From positions 36,431 through 100,430 of the forward strand of contig CAIXUZ010000052.1 in assembly GCA_903922735.1 (NCBI GenBank): a stretch of DNA of 64,000 bases, written 5' to 3'. The notes below the pieces were generated by a model, which was not told the DNA's origin, ran no database searches, and was given only the letters and a program-made list of their open reading frames with translations. The position numbers and the translations under genes are program-made. The DNA is from an uncultured Verrucomicrobia subdivision 3 bacterium (GTDB taxonomy: Bacteria > Verrucomicrobiota > Verrucomicrobiia > Limisphaerales > UBA11358). Shown here piece by piece: positions 36,398-44,158 of the stretch (positions are counted from its first letter, which is position 1; every line of letters starts with the position of its first letter).

Positions 36398-37900
36398 CTA
36401 GAATCCTCTTAGCTTCCGCACGCAAACCGTGCGCGGCTTCGTCGCCACCAGATAGCGCAGCGCGTCCGCCGCGTCATCGCCGCCGACGCCGTCTTCGTCG
36501 GCGTCCGCCTTCAGCACATCCTCGGGCCGGTTCGGATCGTGCTGGAGGGCCGGCAGGGTTTCGATAAGCCGCTGGCAGCGCTGATGAATGAAGAGTTTCG
36601 GCCGGATGCCGGCGGCGGGATCGCCCAGGCCCAGCAGGATTTCGGCCCAGCCGTTGACCCGGTCCATGTTGGCCGGTTGCAGCCGGATGCCCAGCCGTTC
36701 ATACTGGCTGGCGATGGTGGTGCCATCGCCCTGCCGGGAAAACACATCCGCCCCGGCCACGAACCGCTTCAAATCTCCCAGCTCCAGGCGCCGCGCTCCA
36801 AGCTCCCGGCTGCCCGCCTGATGCCGCTGGAGCATGGCCTTAATGGCCAGGCCGTGCCGCTGCGGCAGCCAGAGCCGCTCCGCGTGCTCATCCACGATGA
36901 AGGTATTGCCGTCGCCATCGCGGCAGCCGAGCAGCGCCACGGTGTAATGCGCAAAGCCGTAATCCAGCGCGGCGAACCATTCCCGCGCCCGGGTGTCATC
37001 GAACTCCGGGAGGACATGGATCTCGCGGCGGAAGTTCGTAAAATACTGGCCGGCGGCGATGTCCCAATCGCCCTCCAGCCAGGCGCGCTTCTGCCAGCCG
37101 GTCAAACCTTCGAGCACGCGGACGTAGTCCGGGTTGTTCCAGCGGTTGTCCGTGACGCGGGCGGGAATGAAAATCGTATCGCCATATATTCGCTGCGCCT
37201 GTCCCTCGCCCGCGGGAGTGGGAGAGGGTGGCCGGAGGCCGGGTGAGGGTTGTGTGGATAAATCCATTTTATTGCGCAGCGATTCCAGATGCGGCGCGAC
37301 AAATTTCGTCCGGTACCAGGCATGGCCCACGCCGCCGGGATTGGTCGTGGAATAAATGCGCGGCCGCCAGTTCGTTTTGGATGACCGGCAGCAGGTGGTG
37401 ATGTCCTGGTATTTGCGGCTGGTCAGCGTGGTCGCCTCTTCAATGCCGATGACGTCGTATTCCAGGCCGAGATAGGCGTCAATGTCCTTCTCGTTCTGGA
37501 AGTGGCCGGCGATGATGCGGGAGCCGTTGGCAAAGGTGAGGATGCCGCGAAACGCCGAGAACTCGTGCGGCAGGCGGTTGAACAGCTTGCGGCGCAGATC
37601 CTCGAAATGTTCCAGGTTGGCCTTGCCGACCTTGCGGAGCAGCAGGCATTTCAGCTCCGGCACGCGCTGGCAATCGTCCACGCCCATTTGCGCGAGGAGC
37701 CAGTGCGATTTGCCGCCGCCGCGCGCGCCGCCGTAGCCCACGGCCGTCGGGCCGGCCGGCCGGTCGCAGAGCCGCGCCGCCGCGCAGGCGGCGAGCTGCC
37801 GCTCCTGCAAGCACGCCTCGCCGCGCACCAGGTTGAGCGTCTGATCCTGCGGACAGCCGGCCTGCGCCGCCGCCCGGGCAAAAATGTCGTATTGATTCAT
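36398..37900 (-). CDS. terL: Phage terminase large subunit
   Basis: 500 residues from the ATG at 37900; an in-frame ATG at 37927 lies in a simple repeat. The ATPase has Walker A GYGGARGGGKSH at about residues 55 to 66 and Walker B YDVIGIEEAT. The nuclease part has LDYGFAHYTVALLG with the first metal-binding Asp, and GDDAADALRYLVA near the C-terminus. It packages DNA into proheads. In the middle, STQPSPGLRPPSPTPAGEGQ is encoded by a GC-rich palindrome inserted in frame (37197 to 37252). It follows the small subunit after about 60 bp of simple repeats. No portal or capsid gene follows, so the module is truncated. Confidence 0.92.
   Translation of the reverse strand: MNQYDIFARAAAQAGCPQDQTLNLVRGEACLQERQLAACAAARLCDRPAGPTAVGYGGARGGGKSHWLLAQMGVDDCQRVPELKCLLLRKVGKANLEHFEDLRRKLFNRLPHEFSAFRGILTFANGSRIIAGHFQNEKDIDAYLGLEYDVIGIEEATTLTSRKYQDITTCCRSSKTNWRPRIYSTTNPGGVGHAWYRTKFVAPHLESLRNKMDLSTQPSPGLRPPSPTPAGEGQAQRIYGDTIFIPARVTDNRWNNPDYVRVLEGLTGWQKRAWLEGDWDIAAGQYFTNFRREIHVLPEFDDTRAREWFAALDYGFAHYTVALLGCRDGDGNTFIVDEHAERLWLPQRHGLAIKAMLQRHQAGSRELGARRLELGDLKRFVAGADVFSRQGDGTTIASQYERLGIRLQPANMDRVNGWAEILLGLGDPAAGIRPKLFIHQRCQRLIETLPALQHDPNRPEDVLKADADEDGVGGDDAADALRYLVATKPRTVCVRKLRGF
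37197..37252. repeat. Palindromic repeat inserted in frame in terL
   Basis: CCCTCGCCC...GGGAGAGGG...GGCCGGGTGAGGG pattern, the same family as the elements at 43031, 43814, 44991 and 46512. Its translation adds a Pro/Ser-rich loop to the terminase without breaking the frame. Confidence 0.75.
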
Positions 37901-37918
37901 GGCGTTTACGAATTGCGA

Positions 37919-38051
37919 TTTCAGCATTTCAGCATTTCAGCATTTCAGGTCTCAGGTCTCAGATTTCAGCATTTGATTTCCCCGCCCTCTGCCCCCCGAC
38001 CTCCACCACGCATTCTTTCAGCGTTTCAGGTTTCAGCGTTTCAGCATTTTC
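37919..38051. repeat. TTTCAGCAT-type simple repeats
   Basis: Blocks of the word TTTCAGCAT and TTTCAGG(T/C)CTCAGG occur at 37919 to 37976 and 38017 to 38051, on both sides of the small-terminase 3' end, and again at 44123 to 44155. They encode the C-terminal tail ETLKPETLKE of the small terminase. Confidence 0.8.
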
Positions 38052-38612
38052 CGCCGCGCCATAGGCGCGCCGGATGGCTTCCTCCCATTCGATGGACACC
38101 TTGCCGGCGTGCAGATTGTGGACCTCCTTGATCTCGGACGGCATCCCGGCGGCGAACTGTTTGAGCTTGAAGGCGAGGTCGAGCATCCGCGCCATGCCTT
38201 CGAAGCCCGGCGTGCGATCCGATTCCAGCCAGCGCTTCCGCGCTTTGCGCACCATCAAGATGGCTTCCTCGGCCTCCAGCCAGGCCTGACGGCGGGCGGG
38301 TTCGTGGAGCTGCCACCACTCGACGGCCCGCTCGCACGCCACCCGCTCGATGGCCTGCCGTTCCAGCTCGGCCAGATGCCGGTGGAACGCCGTCACCCGG
38401 CCGGGCCAGTCGTATTTCCGGCTCAACTGTCCCATCCGCCCGGCGCTGCAACCCAGTTTGGCCGCGGCGGCCACCAGCGACCGGCCCGGCCCCAGGTCGA
38501 GGTAGGTTTTGAAAGCGGCATACGCCCGGTTGCGCTCGCGGGGCTGTTGTTCGAATGGCAGCGCCGGAGCGACCAGGCCGGCCAGTTCTTTTTGTTCAAG
38601 GGGGTGGTTCAT
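37959..38612 (-). CDS. Terminase small subunit-like protein
   Basis: 217 residues directly upstream of terL. The N-terminal part has an HTH-like segment, SLVAAAAKLGCSAGRMGQLS then RKYDWPGRVTAFHRHL, the usual fold of small terminases that recognise the packaging site. The middle is helical (ERACE-type Glu/Arg-rich). The C-terminal tail is derived from the TTTCAGCAT repeat and probably is not conserved. It would bind DNA and guide TerL. Confidence 0.72.
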   Translation of the reverse strand: MNHPLEQKELAGLVAPALPFEQQPRERNRAYAAFKTYLDLGPGRSLVAAAAKLGCSAGRMGQLSRKYDWPGRVTAFHRHLAELERQAIERVACERAVEWWQLHEPARRQAWLEAEEAILMVRKARKRWLESDRTPGFEGMARMLDLAFKLKQFAAGMPSEIKEVHNLHAGKVSIEWEEAIRRAYGAAENAETLKPETLKECVVEVGGQRAGKSNAEI

Positions 38613-38903
38613 AATTTTTTACTCATCGTTTGTTTCAATCTCACTGCGTTATTTATCAATTAACGGTTCCGGCGGCGGCGGTGGTAACGTCGGCCCATGA
38701 CGCTCATCCCTTTGCTCGCGCTCATCGCCGTGGTTTGTCTCACCCGCGGCATCTGCGCGTAGCCGTGCCGGTTGAAATATCCCGGGCCATGCCCTTGGCA
38801 GGCAGGGAAGGGCAACCCGACCCCAAGGAGGGTTGTCCCTTCCTCACTGCCGGTTTTGTGGTTCTTTCTCATTCCTTTATAAGCTTGTGATAAAGTGATA
38901 AAG

Positions 38904-39938
38904 CTAGGCGGTTTTCAGCCAATAAAGACCACTACCAGAGGCAATTACGCCTGCTTCAGTCAGTCTTTTCAGGTAGCGGTCAGTGGTGGCGGGTGAAATG
39001 GCGTTTTTAGAGGCAGCGGCAACGATGGCACCACGCGAGGCGGGCGTGTCCGAAAGGTATTCGTCCATGAATTCCTTGTCCGAACACACCTTGTTTTTCG
39101 ACTGGGGCCGGCGGAGCGCATCCGGGTTCAAATCGTTGGCGACCTTCATCAGCGGGAAATCGAGCGAGACGACAAACTCCGGCAATTGCGGCAGGTTGCG
39201 CAGGATGCCGGTCACGGTGAAACAGGCGTCCTCCTCATGAGGCGTCAGCACGAGTATCGAGTCCGGGTCGCGTGCCCAGGCACCGGCACCGCTCATCCGG
39301 TCCATGGCGGACTTGGCGGTGCTGTCCCCCTTGGCAAAGTGATGCGCAATGACCACGGCGGCCCCGGTGGCCTGCGCCAGCGATTCGAACTCGTTCATCA
39401 AACCGGCGATGTCGCCGTTGGCATTCTCATCGCGCGACCCCAGCACCTTGTAAGCCGGGTCGATGATGATCAAACCGAACTGGGTGCCGGCCAGTTTCTG
39501 CTCGAGGCGCGGCCGGAGCAGGGAGAGGTCCGCGTTTTTGCCGCGCAGATTCCAGATGGCGAGCATCTGCGGGTCGAACCGGCATTCCGGCCGCGCATGG
39601 CACAGCAGCGCGAGCCGCTCATCAATCGCCCACGGCTGCAGCTCCAGATTGATGTAGATCACCGGCGCTTTGATGCACCGGCGCCCCCACCAAGGCTGAC
39701 CGCTGGCCACCGACATCGCCATGTCGAGCAGGCACCACGACTTGTTCGACTTGGAAGTGCCGCCCAGGATCATCTTGCACCCTTGGTGCAGGATGCCGGC
39801 AATCAGCTCCGTCGGTTTCGGATGCGGATTGGCCGCGATGTCCTCGATGTAATGCCAGTCGGCCAGATCAGCCTGGATCGCGCCGAGGGCAATGGCCGGG
39901 TCAACCTGGTCGAGCGGGGAAAAGGTTTTAATTTCCAT
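38904..39938 (-). CDS. RepA/DnaB-type AAA ATPase (replication helicase)
   Basis: 344 residues. RecA-fold motifs: Walker A-like MILGGTSKSNKSWCLLDMAM, INLELQPWAIDERL, and Walker B FGLIIIDPAYKVLG followed by GAAVVIAHHFAKGD. It matches RepA-type hexameric helicases of plasmids and phages. The C-terminal ~70 residues have a winged-helix look (TPASRGAIVAAASKNAISPA). It would unwind the origin for element replication. It lies between the primase side and the terminases, interrupted by three + strand cargo genes. Confidence 0.85.
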   Translation of the reverse strand: MEIKTFSPLDQVDPAIALGAIQADLADWHYIEDIAANPHPKPTELIAGILHQGCKMILGGTSKSNKSWCLLDMAMSVASGQPWWGRRCIKAPVIYINLELQPWAIDERLALLCHARPECRFDPQMLAIWNLRGKNADLSLLRPRLEQKLAGTQFGLIIIDPAYKVLGSRDENANGDIAGLMNEFESLAQATGAAVVIAHHFAKGDSTAKSAMDRMSGAGAWARDPDSILVLTPHEEDACFTVTGILRNLPQLPEFVVSLDFPLMKVANDLNPDALRRPQSKNKVCSDKEFMDEYLSDTPASRGAIVAAASKNAISPATTDRYLKRLTEAGVIASGSGLYWLKTA

Positions 39939-40001
39939 GATATTTCTTCAAAAACATTGTTCACTTGCACCACCGCGCGAAAACTCCATCCTGTTTCCGG
40001 C

Positions 40002-40355
40002 ATGAAAAAGACCACCAAAGGCGTCACCTACGAAACGGAAACGGCTAAAAGTTTTTTTTCGGATGGGTTGATAGGTGAAAATCTCACCCTGTATCAAACT
40101 TCCACCGGCGAGTTCTTTCTTTTTTCTATACGGCCGTTGATTGATGGAAAGCGGATCCCGAAAGGAAAAGCTACCCATGAGATTCTTCCAGACCTCTTGG
40201 CCGACCCCGGCACCGAGCGATGCCAGGTGGCTCGCAAACGGGTCACATGGCAGGATAAGATTCGCCCACTTACTCGGCGAAAGGCTTTGGCATGGTGCAT
40301 CCGCACGCAGATGCCACGCACCTTTCACAAGGAACTCACCCGTTTCCTCAAGTAA
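40002..40355 (+). CDS. Small conserved protein, copy 1 of a pair
   Basis: 117 residues from the ATG at 40002. It is a paralogue of the gene at 40440 to 40790: shared MKKT(T/I)(K/R)GVTYETET, a middle ...TGEFFLF strand, and ending LTRRKALAWCIRTQMPRTFH. The start MKKTI.GV.YDT and the C-terminal PLT...A..WA pattern resemble small proteins common in phages and plasmids. Function unknown. It is on the strand opposite to the surrounding phage module, with a shared trailing repeat, so it is probably cargo. Confidence 0.65.
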   Translation: MKKTTKGVTYETETAKSFFSDGLIGENLTLYQTSTGEFFLFSIRPLIDGKRIPKGKATHEILPDLLADPGTERCQVARKRVTWQDKIRPLTRRKALAWCIRTQMPRTFHKELTRFLK

Positions 40356-40439
40356 AATTTTCGCGCCTTCGCGTCCTGGTGGTTCAAAACTGTTTTTATC
40401 TGTGTCCTCCCGTGTCCATCCGTGGTTTAATTTCGTGCC

Positions 40440-40790
40440 ATGAAAAAGACCATCCGAGGCGTCACCTACGACACGGACAAAGCCAAATCTCTTTGCAGTC
40501 TGCCGCCGGTTAGCATGACCCTCATCTCGCTTTGTCGGACAGGCACCGGCCATTTTTTCCTCCATGAGCAGCGTTATTTTGTTCACGGAAAACAACTTCC
40601 TTACAACGTGCAAATTGAAGAATTCGCCCCCGGTTCCATTGTTCGCGAAGGCACGAATTGGCATTTTGCTCCGTTTGTCGAAGAACGCCATTTTATCAAG
40701 CCGCTCACCCGCAAGCAGGCGCGGGCCTGGGCCATCCGCACCCAGATGCCCCGCACCTTCCACAAAGACCTCGCCCGGTTTCTGAAGTGA
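40440..40790 (+). CDS. Small conserved protein, copy 2 of a pair
   Basis: 116 residues, paralogue of the gene at 40002. Shared features are MKKTIRGVTYDTDKAKSL, TGTGHFFLHEQRYFV and PLTRKQARAWAIRTQMPRTF. The 84 bp between the copies and the DNA after each stop share CCTTCGCG...TGGTTCAAAA-type sequence. Duplication followed by divergence is likely. Function unknown. Confidence 0.65.
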   Translation: MKKTIRGVTYDTDKAKSLCSLPPVSMTLISLCRTGTGHFFLHEQRYFVHGKQLPYNVQIEEFAPGSIVREGTNWHFAPFVEERHFIKPLTRKQARAWAIRTQMPRTFHKDLARFLK

Positions 40791-40792
40791 AA

Positions 40793-41038
40793 CCTTCGCG
40801 CCGGCGTGTCTTTGTTGTTCAAAATCCGTGTTCATAATTGGCTGGGGCCATGAATAGGAAGCCCCTCGAACCCGAAGAGGGCGGGACGCGGCACCTCACC
40901 CCGGCGTCTTGGCGTGAGATAATCGGTATTCATAGTTGGCCGACCGCAAGGTCTGTTCATTTCGTGTGCTTCGTGTATTTCGTGGTCAGCCCCGCAGCCA
41001 GACAATGCGCTGCCGTTTTCCCGCCCGATCAGCGTCGG
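40793..41038. repeat. 246 bp direct repeat, left copy, with a primase 3' end
   Basis: Almost identical to 42201 to 42446 (both 246 bp). The last ~50 bp carry, on the minus strand, GKRQRIVWLRG-stop, a stranded copy of the C-terminus of the primase gene. The two copies bracket the + strand gene at 41105. Confidence 0.85.
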
Positions 41039-41104
41039 TTTTTTCAATGTCGGGCGCATTATTTTCAATGCTGCTTTTGGATTCGGCTTTGATAAGGTGG
41101 ACGC

Positions 41105-42193
41105 ATGAAAGCCACATCCACCCAACGCGGTCCCTGGAGCCATCGCCTGCTGGTTTACGCCTTCGCCGTGCTGTTCGGCACCCTGATCTATTGGCTGCTG
41201 ACCTTCTCCATGCGGGACATCGGCACCTGGCCCGGGCCGGCTTATGCCGACGTGGAGAAACGGCTGAGCGATGCCAAGCTGACCCGGGAATCCGGTGCCA
41301 TTGCGAATCAGATCGAGGAAGTGAATCGGGCGATCGCGAACCGGAAGCAGCGGCAGACCATCCTGCGCGACAGCACCGGCAATTCGGAAAAGACCATGGC
41401 CCGGTTGCAGAGCAGCGTAAACAATGGGAAGGTCCCGACCGCGGAAGAGGCCCGGGTCCTGGCGGAAAGTCAGCGGCTGTTCCTGGCCAATCAAGCCAAG
41501 TATCAGGAATTGAACGACCAGATCACCACGGAGAATGAACAGCTGGTCGGGCTGCAGGACCGGCAGCGGGATGTTCAGAAGAAGATCGACGCGCAGCGCC
41601 CCGTCATCCAGGCGGAATACGACCGCCTGAATGCGCGCCACAATTTCAAACTGGCCGCGGGCAAACTCAGCGTGCTGCTGCCGCTGCTGGCGGTCGCCGG
41701 GTTTCTGTTCCTGAAAAAGCGCGGCAGCCTCTACGTCACGCTGATCTACGGCTTTGGCCTGGCGTTGCTGGTGAAAGTCGGGCTGGTGATGCACGAGCAT
41801 TTCCCGACGCGCTATTTCAAATACATCCTCATCGTCATCGCGATAGCCCTGGTCACGCGCATCCTGATTTATCTGCTCCGCGCCATGGCGTTCCCGAAAC
41901 TGGACTGGCTGCTCAAGCAATACCGCGACGCCTACGAACACTTTTTCTGCCCCGTTTGCAGCCACCCGATCCGCCGCGGCCCGCGGCAGCATTTGTTCTG
42001 GAACCGCCGCAGCCTCCCCCGACTCTGCGTGCCCGCCGCCACGAATGCCGACGAACCCTACACCTGTCCGGCGTGCGCCACGCGGCTGTTCGAGGAATGC
42101 CCGGCGTGCAAAAAGATCCGCCACGCGCTCCTGCCCGCCTGCACCCATTGCGGGGCCATCAAGGAATTGCAGCCGGTGCTGGAGAAGAAATGA
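41105..42193 (+). CDS. Membrane coiled-coil protein with C-terminal zinc ribbons
   Basis: 362 residues. One membrane helix (~16 to 36), a long Gln/Glu/Arg-rich coiled coil (~50 to 190), three further helices (~198 to 275) and a cytoplasmic tail with paired CxxC motifs: FFCPVCSHPI, TCPACATRLFEECPACKK and ACTHCG. This suggests two or three zinc ribbons. No known enzyme motif. It lies on the strand opposite to the phage genes between two 246 bp direct repeats, so it was probably acquired as a unit. Function unknown. Confidence 0.75.
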   Translation: MKATSTQRGPWSHRLLVYAFAVLFGTLIYWLLTFSMRDIGTWPGPAYADVEKRLSDAKLTRESGAIANQIEEVNRAIANRKQRQTILRDSTGNSEKTMARLQSSVNNGKVPTAEEARVLAESQRLFLANQAKYQELNDQITTENEQLVGLQDRQRDVQKKIDAQRPVIQAEYDRLNARHNFKLAAGKLSVLLPLLAVAGFLFLKKRGSLYVTLIYGFGLALLVKVGLVMHEHFPTRYFKYILIVIAIALVTRILIYLLRAMAFPKLDWLLKQYRDAYEHFFCPVCSHPIRRGPRQHLFWNRRSLPRLCVPAATNADEPYTCPACATRLFEECPACKKIRHALLPACTHCGAIKELQPVLEKK

Positions 42194-42200
42194 CCTGAAG

Positions 42201-42446
42201 GCCTTCGCGCCGGCGCGCCCTGGTGATTCAAAATCCGTGTTCATAGTTGGCTGGGGCCATGAATAGGAAGCCCTCGAACCTGAAGAGGGCGGGACGCGGC
42301 ACCTCACCCCGGCGTCTTGGCGTGAGATAATCGGTATTCATAGTTGGCCGACCGCAAGGTCTGTTCATTTCGTGTGCTTCGTGTATTTCGTGGTTAGCCT
42401 CGCAGCCAGACAATGCGTTGCAGTTTTCCATCCCGATACGCGCCGG
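42201..42446. repeat. 246 bp direct repeat, right copy, overlapping primase 3' end
   Basis: Right copy of the repeat at 40793 to 41038. Its last ~53 bp are the intact 3' coding end of the primase gene (DGKLQRIVWLRG-stop on the minus strand), so this copy is probably the original. Confidence 0.85.
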
Positions 42447-43434
42447 GCACACGCACCGGCTGGGAATAGGTAAATAATTTCGGGTCGCAGCCAAACACGG
42501 TGAGCATGGCCTTGAGCCGCAGCTCGATTTGCCGGTCGCGCGGCGCATCAAACCAGCCGTGCAAAGATTTGCCGGCGGTATCAATGATGGCGTGCAGGTT
42601 GAAATGCAGCCGGTGGTTCAGGTAAGCGAACACCGCGCCGATTTCGTCTTTCGTGAGCGTGTCGCTCTCCACGACGAGGAACCGCGTGCCGTTGCAGTTC
42701 GCATTGCTGCGCTGGAAACTGCCGGGCTTGAACGACGAGCCGCAGGTGAAATTGCCCATCACCGGCCCGATCTGATACCACTCGGCCACCGGCCGGAAAT
42801 GGGTGCGATGCTCGGGCTTGCCGGAGGAATACACATCGCCGATCCAGACATGGCAATGCGCCGGCCACAATCGCAGCCAGGTGCGAAACTGCTCATCGGC
42901 GTCGCGGTCCGCCACCAGCAGCGGCGAGTCCTCCATGATCTGGGTGAAGGGCCAGCAAAATTTCTCAAACAACTCCGGCTTGAAGCGGTCGGCGACCGCC
43001 TGCAATGTGGCGAGCACAAGGCGCTCATTACGTTCTCCCTCTCCGGCCCGCAGAGCGGGAGGGAGAGGGCCGGGGTGAGGTAGGGCCGAGCCATTGTGCG
43101 CAGCACCCATCTCAATTTCCCTGCGCGTTTTCACCGTCCCATCCCCCAGCAAAATGTCCCCGCTCCGCAAGACCTTCCCGCCGGGCAATATTATCTCCCA
43201 TTGGCCCTGCGCAAGCAGCCGTCGCAAACGCAAATTGGCGTTTGCGACCGCCGGCCCGCACGAGGCATGGAAACAATAAATCGTCGGCGCGCCGTCCACG
43301 CTCACGCGGCAATCCTTCTTGCCGGTGGGCTGCGTGTGCAGCGACTCGCCGGGACAACGACAAAAGCCCGACACGTCGGTCTGCCAGTCCACCGCGCCGA
43401 CAATGCCGGCGGCAACTTGACGGGGATCAATCAT
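42394..43434 (-). CDS. AEP-like phage DNA primase with CHC2-type zinc finger
   Basis: 346 residues. Cys25, Cys27, His33, Cys54 and Cys59 (CRCPGESLH ... YCFHASCG) form a zinc-finger candidate as in CHC2 primases. The C-terminal half has LVVESDTLTKDEIGAVFAYL and AIIDTAGKSLHGWFDAPRDR, characteristic of archaeo-eukaryotic-type phage primases. A GC-rich palindrome inside the gene gives the in-frame loop ALPHPGPLPPALRAGEGERN (43031 to 43082). It makes primers for element replication, in the same operon as the RepA-like ATPase. Confidence 0.8.
   Translation of the reverse strand: MIDPRQVAAGIVGAVDWQTDVSGFCRCPGESLHTQPTGKKDCRVSVDGAPTIYCFHASCGPAVANANLRLRRLLAQGQWEIILPGGKVLRSGDILLGDGTVKTRREIEMGAAHNGSALPHPGPLPPALRAGEGERNERLVLATLQAVADRFKPELFEKFCWPFTQIMEDSPLLVADRDADEQFRTWLRLWPAHCHVWIGDVYSSGKPEHRTHFRPVAEWYQIGPVMGNFTCGSSFKPGSFQRSNANCNGTRFLVVESDTLTKDEIGAVFAYLNHRLHFNLHAIIDTAGKSLHGWFDAPRDRQIELRLKAMLTVFGCDPKLFTYSQPVRVPGAYRDGKLQRIVWLRG
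43031..43082. repeat. Palindromic repeat inserted in frame in primase gene
   Basis: CTCCCTCTCCGGCCCGC / GCGGGAGGGAGAGGG inverted repeat followed by CCGGGGTGAGG. Same family as 37197 (terL), 43814 and 44991. The frame is kept. Confidence 0.85.
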
Positions 43435-43492
43435 GCTTGCGCCTTTGCGTCTTTGCGCGAGAAAATCTGTGTTTATCTGTGTTCATCTGTGG

Positions 43493-43765
43493 CTAAAACT
43501 TCAACTCCGGTTCTGAATAATTCTTCGCGGCGGTCAGGAAGTCCGCCGGCCGGCGGATGATTTCGCCCGCCACTTTCGACGGCAGATAAAACAGGTTCTT
43601 TGCGCCGTATTGATCCGCAATGAATCGCTCCACCATTTTTTCCGTGCGCGCATCGCCGCCCACCAGCCGGTTCAGATATTCCACCACCGGCACCGGCAGT
43701 CTTTCCAGAGGGGCACCATTGCCACCGGCCACCGGCGTGGCGGCGTCCCGACCGAGCGCCATCAT
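43493..43765 (-). CDS. Small phage-module protein of unknown function
   Basis: 90 residues if started at the ATG at 43765; an ATG at 43894 adds a 43-residue Pro/Ser/Glu-rich part encoded by a palindromic repeat and is rejected. The core is PVPVVEYLNRLVGGDARTEK then MVERFIADQYGAKNLFYLPS. No known family recognised. It lies between the nuclease and primase genes and is probably a small replication-module protein. Confidence 0.5.
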   Translation of the reverse strand: MMALGRDAATPVAGGNGAPLERLPVPVVEYLNRLVGGDARTEKMVERFIADQYGAKNLFYLPSKVAGEIIRRPADFLTAAKNYSEPELKF

Positions 43766-43813
43766 TGGATGTTGGGCGTTGAAGGTTGAATGTTTTCCAT
43801 TTCCGTTTTCATT

Positions 43814-43870
43814 ACGTTCCTCTTCTCCGGCCCGCTCGGAGCGGGAGAGAGACGGCCGGGGTGAGGGGTT
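43814..43870. repeat. Palindromic repeat upstream of small phage gene
   Basis: CTTCTCCGGCCCGCTC / GAGCGGGAGAGAGACGGCCG with GGGGTGAGGGG, same family as the in-frame insertions. It begins with TTACGTTC, shared with the copy in the primase gene. Confidence 0.85.
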
Positions 43871-43937
43871 TTTTATTTTTTTAAAATATTTCACGGTCGC
43901 GCTTGACGGCCGGAAAAGTTTTGGTATTTTCTGCCGC

Positions 43938-44056
43938 AGCTGATGTGGGCGTGAGTGATAGTTGATCGTTTCCGTGATAGAACAGTCAGTTGAAGTTGCA
44001 GGTCAGTTGACAGTCGTCCGTCAGATAGTCAGTTAGTAGATACGCCCACATCAGCT
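43938..44056 (+). ncRNA. Structured inverted-repeat element (copy 1)
   Basis: A perfect 15 bp inverted repeat, AGCTGATGTGGGCGT at 43938 to 43952 and ACGCCCACATCAGCT at 44042 to 44056, encloses 89 bases holding several GTCAGTT/GTTGACAGT words. A related element lies on the minus strand at 56663 to 56768. It sits in a gene-free gap of the minus-strand phage module (43895 to 44158). It could be a structured RNA, a replication origin or a protein-binding site; the type given is a guess. Confidence 0.5.
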
Positions 44057-44158
44057 ACTCCTTTTCTTTCAGTTTCATGGTCCATTCGGTTTCCATTTGC
44101 GACGTCAACTCCATTCCCAATTTCAGGTCTCAGGTTTCAGCGTTTCAGCATTTGCCCG

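Noticed and set aside
36539..37246. 235-codon + strand ORF opposite terL
   Set aside because: Antisense to terL; composition and lack of motifs indicate a shadow.
37919..38051. TTTCAGCAT repeats as a CRISPR array
   Set aside because: Words are short, adjacent and without unique spacers; no cas genes nearby.
39186..40001. Long N-terminal extension of the small protein at 40002
   Set aside because: The upstream frame is antisense to the RepA-like ATPase; the paralogue at 40440 starts at the equivalent MKKT, fixing the start.
40838..41092. Small + strand ORF in the left 246 bp repeat
   Set aside because: It lies wholly in repeat DNA and a stranded primase end; the right copy does not keep the same frame.
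40832..42307. 491-codon minus-strand ORF
   Set aside because: It is antisense to the coiled-coil/zinc-ribbon gene, has no recognisable motif and runs through both 246 bp repeats; it is a shadow of a GC-rich gene.
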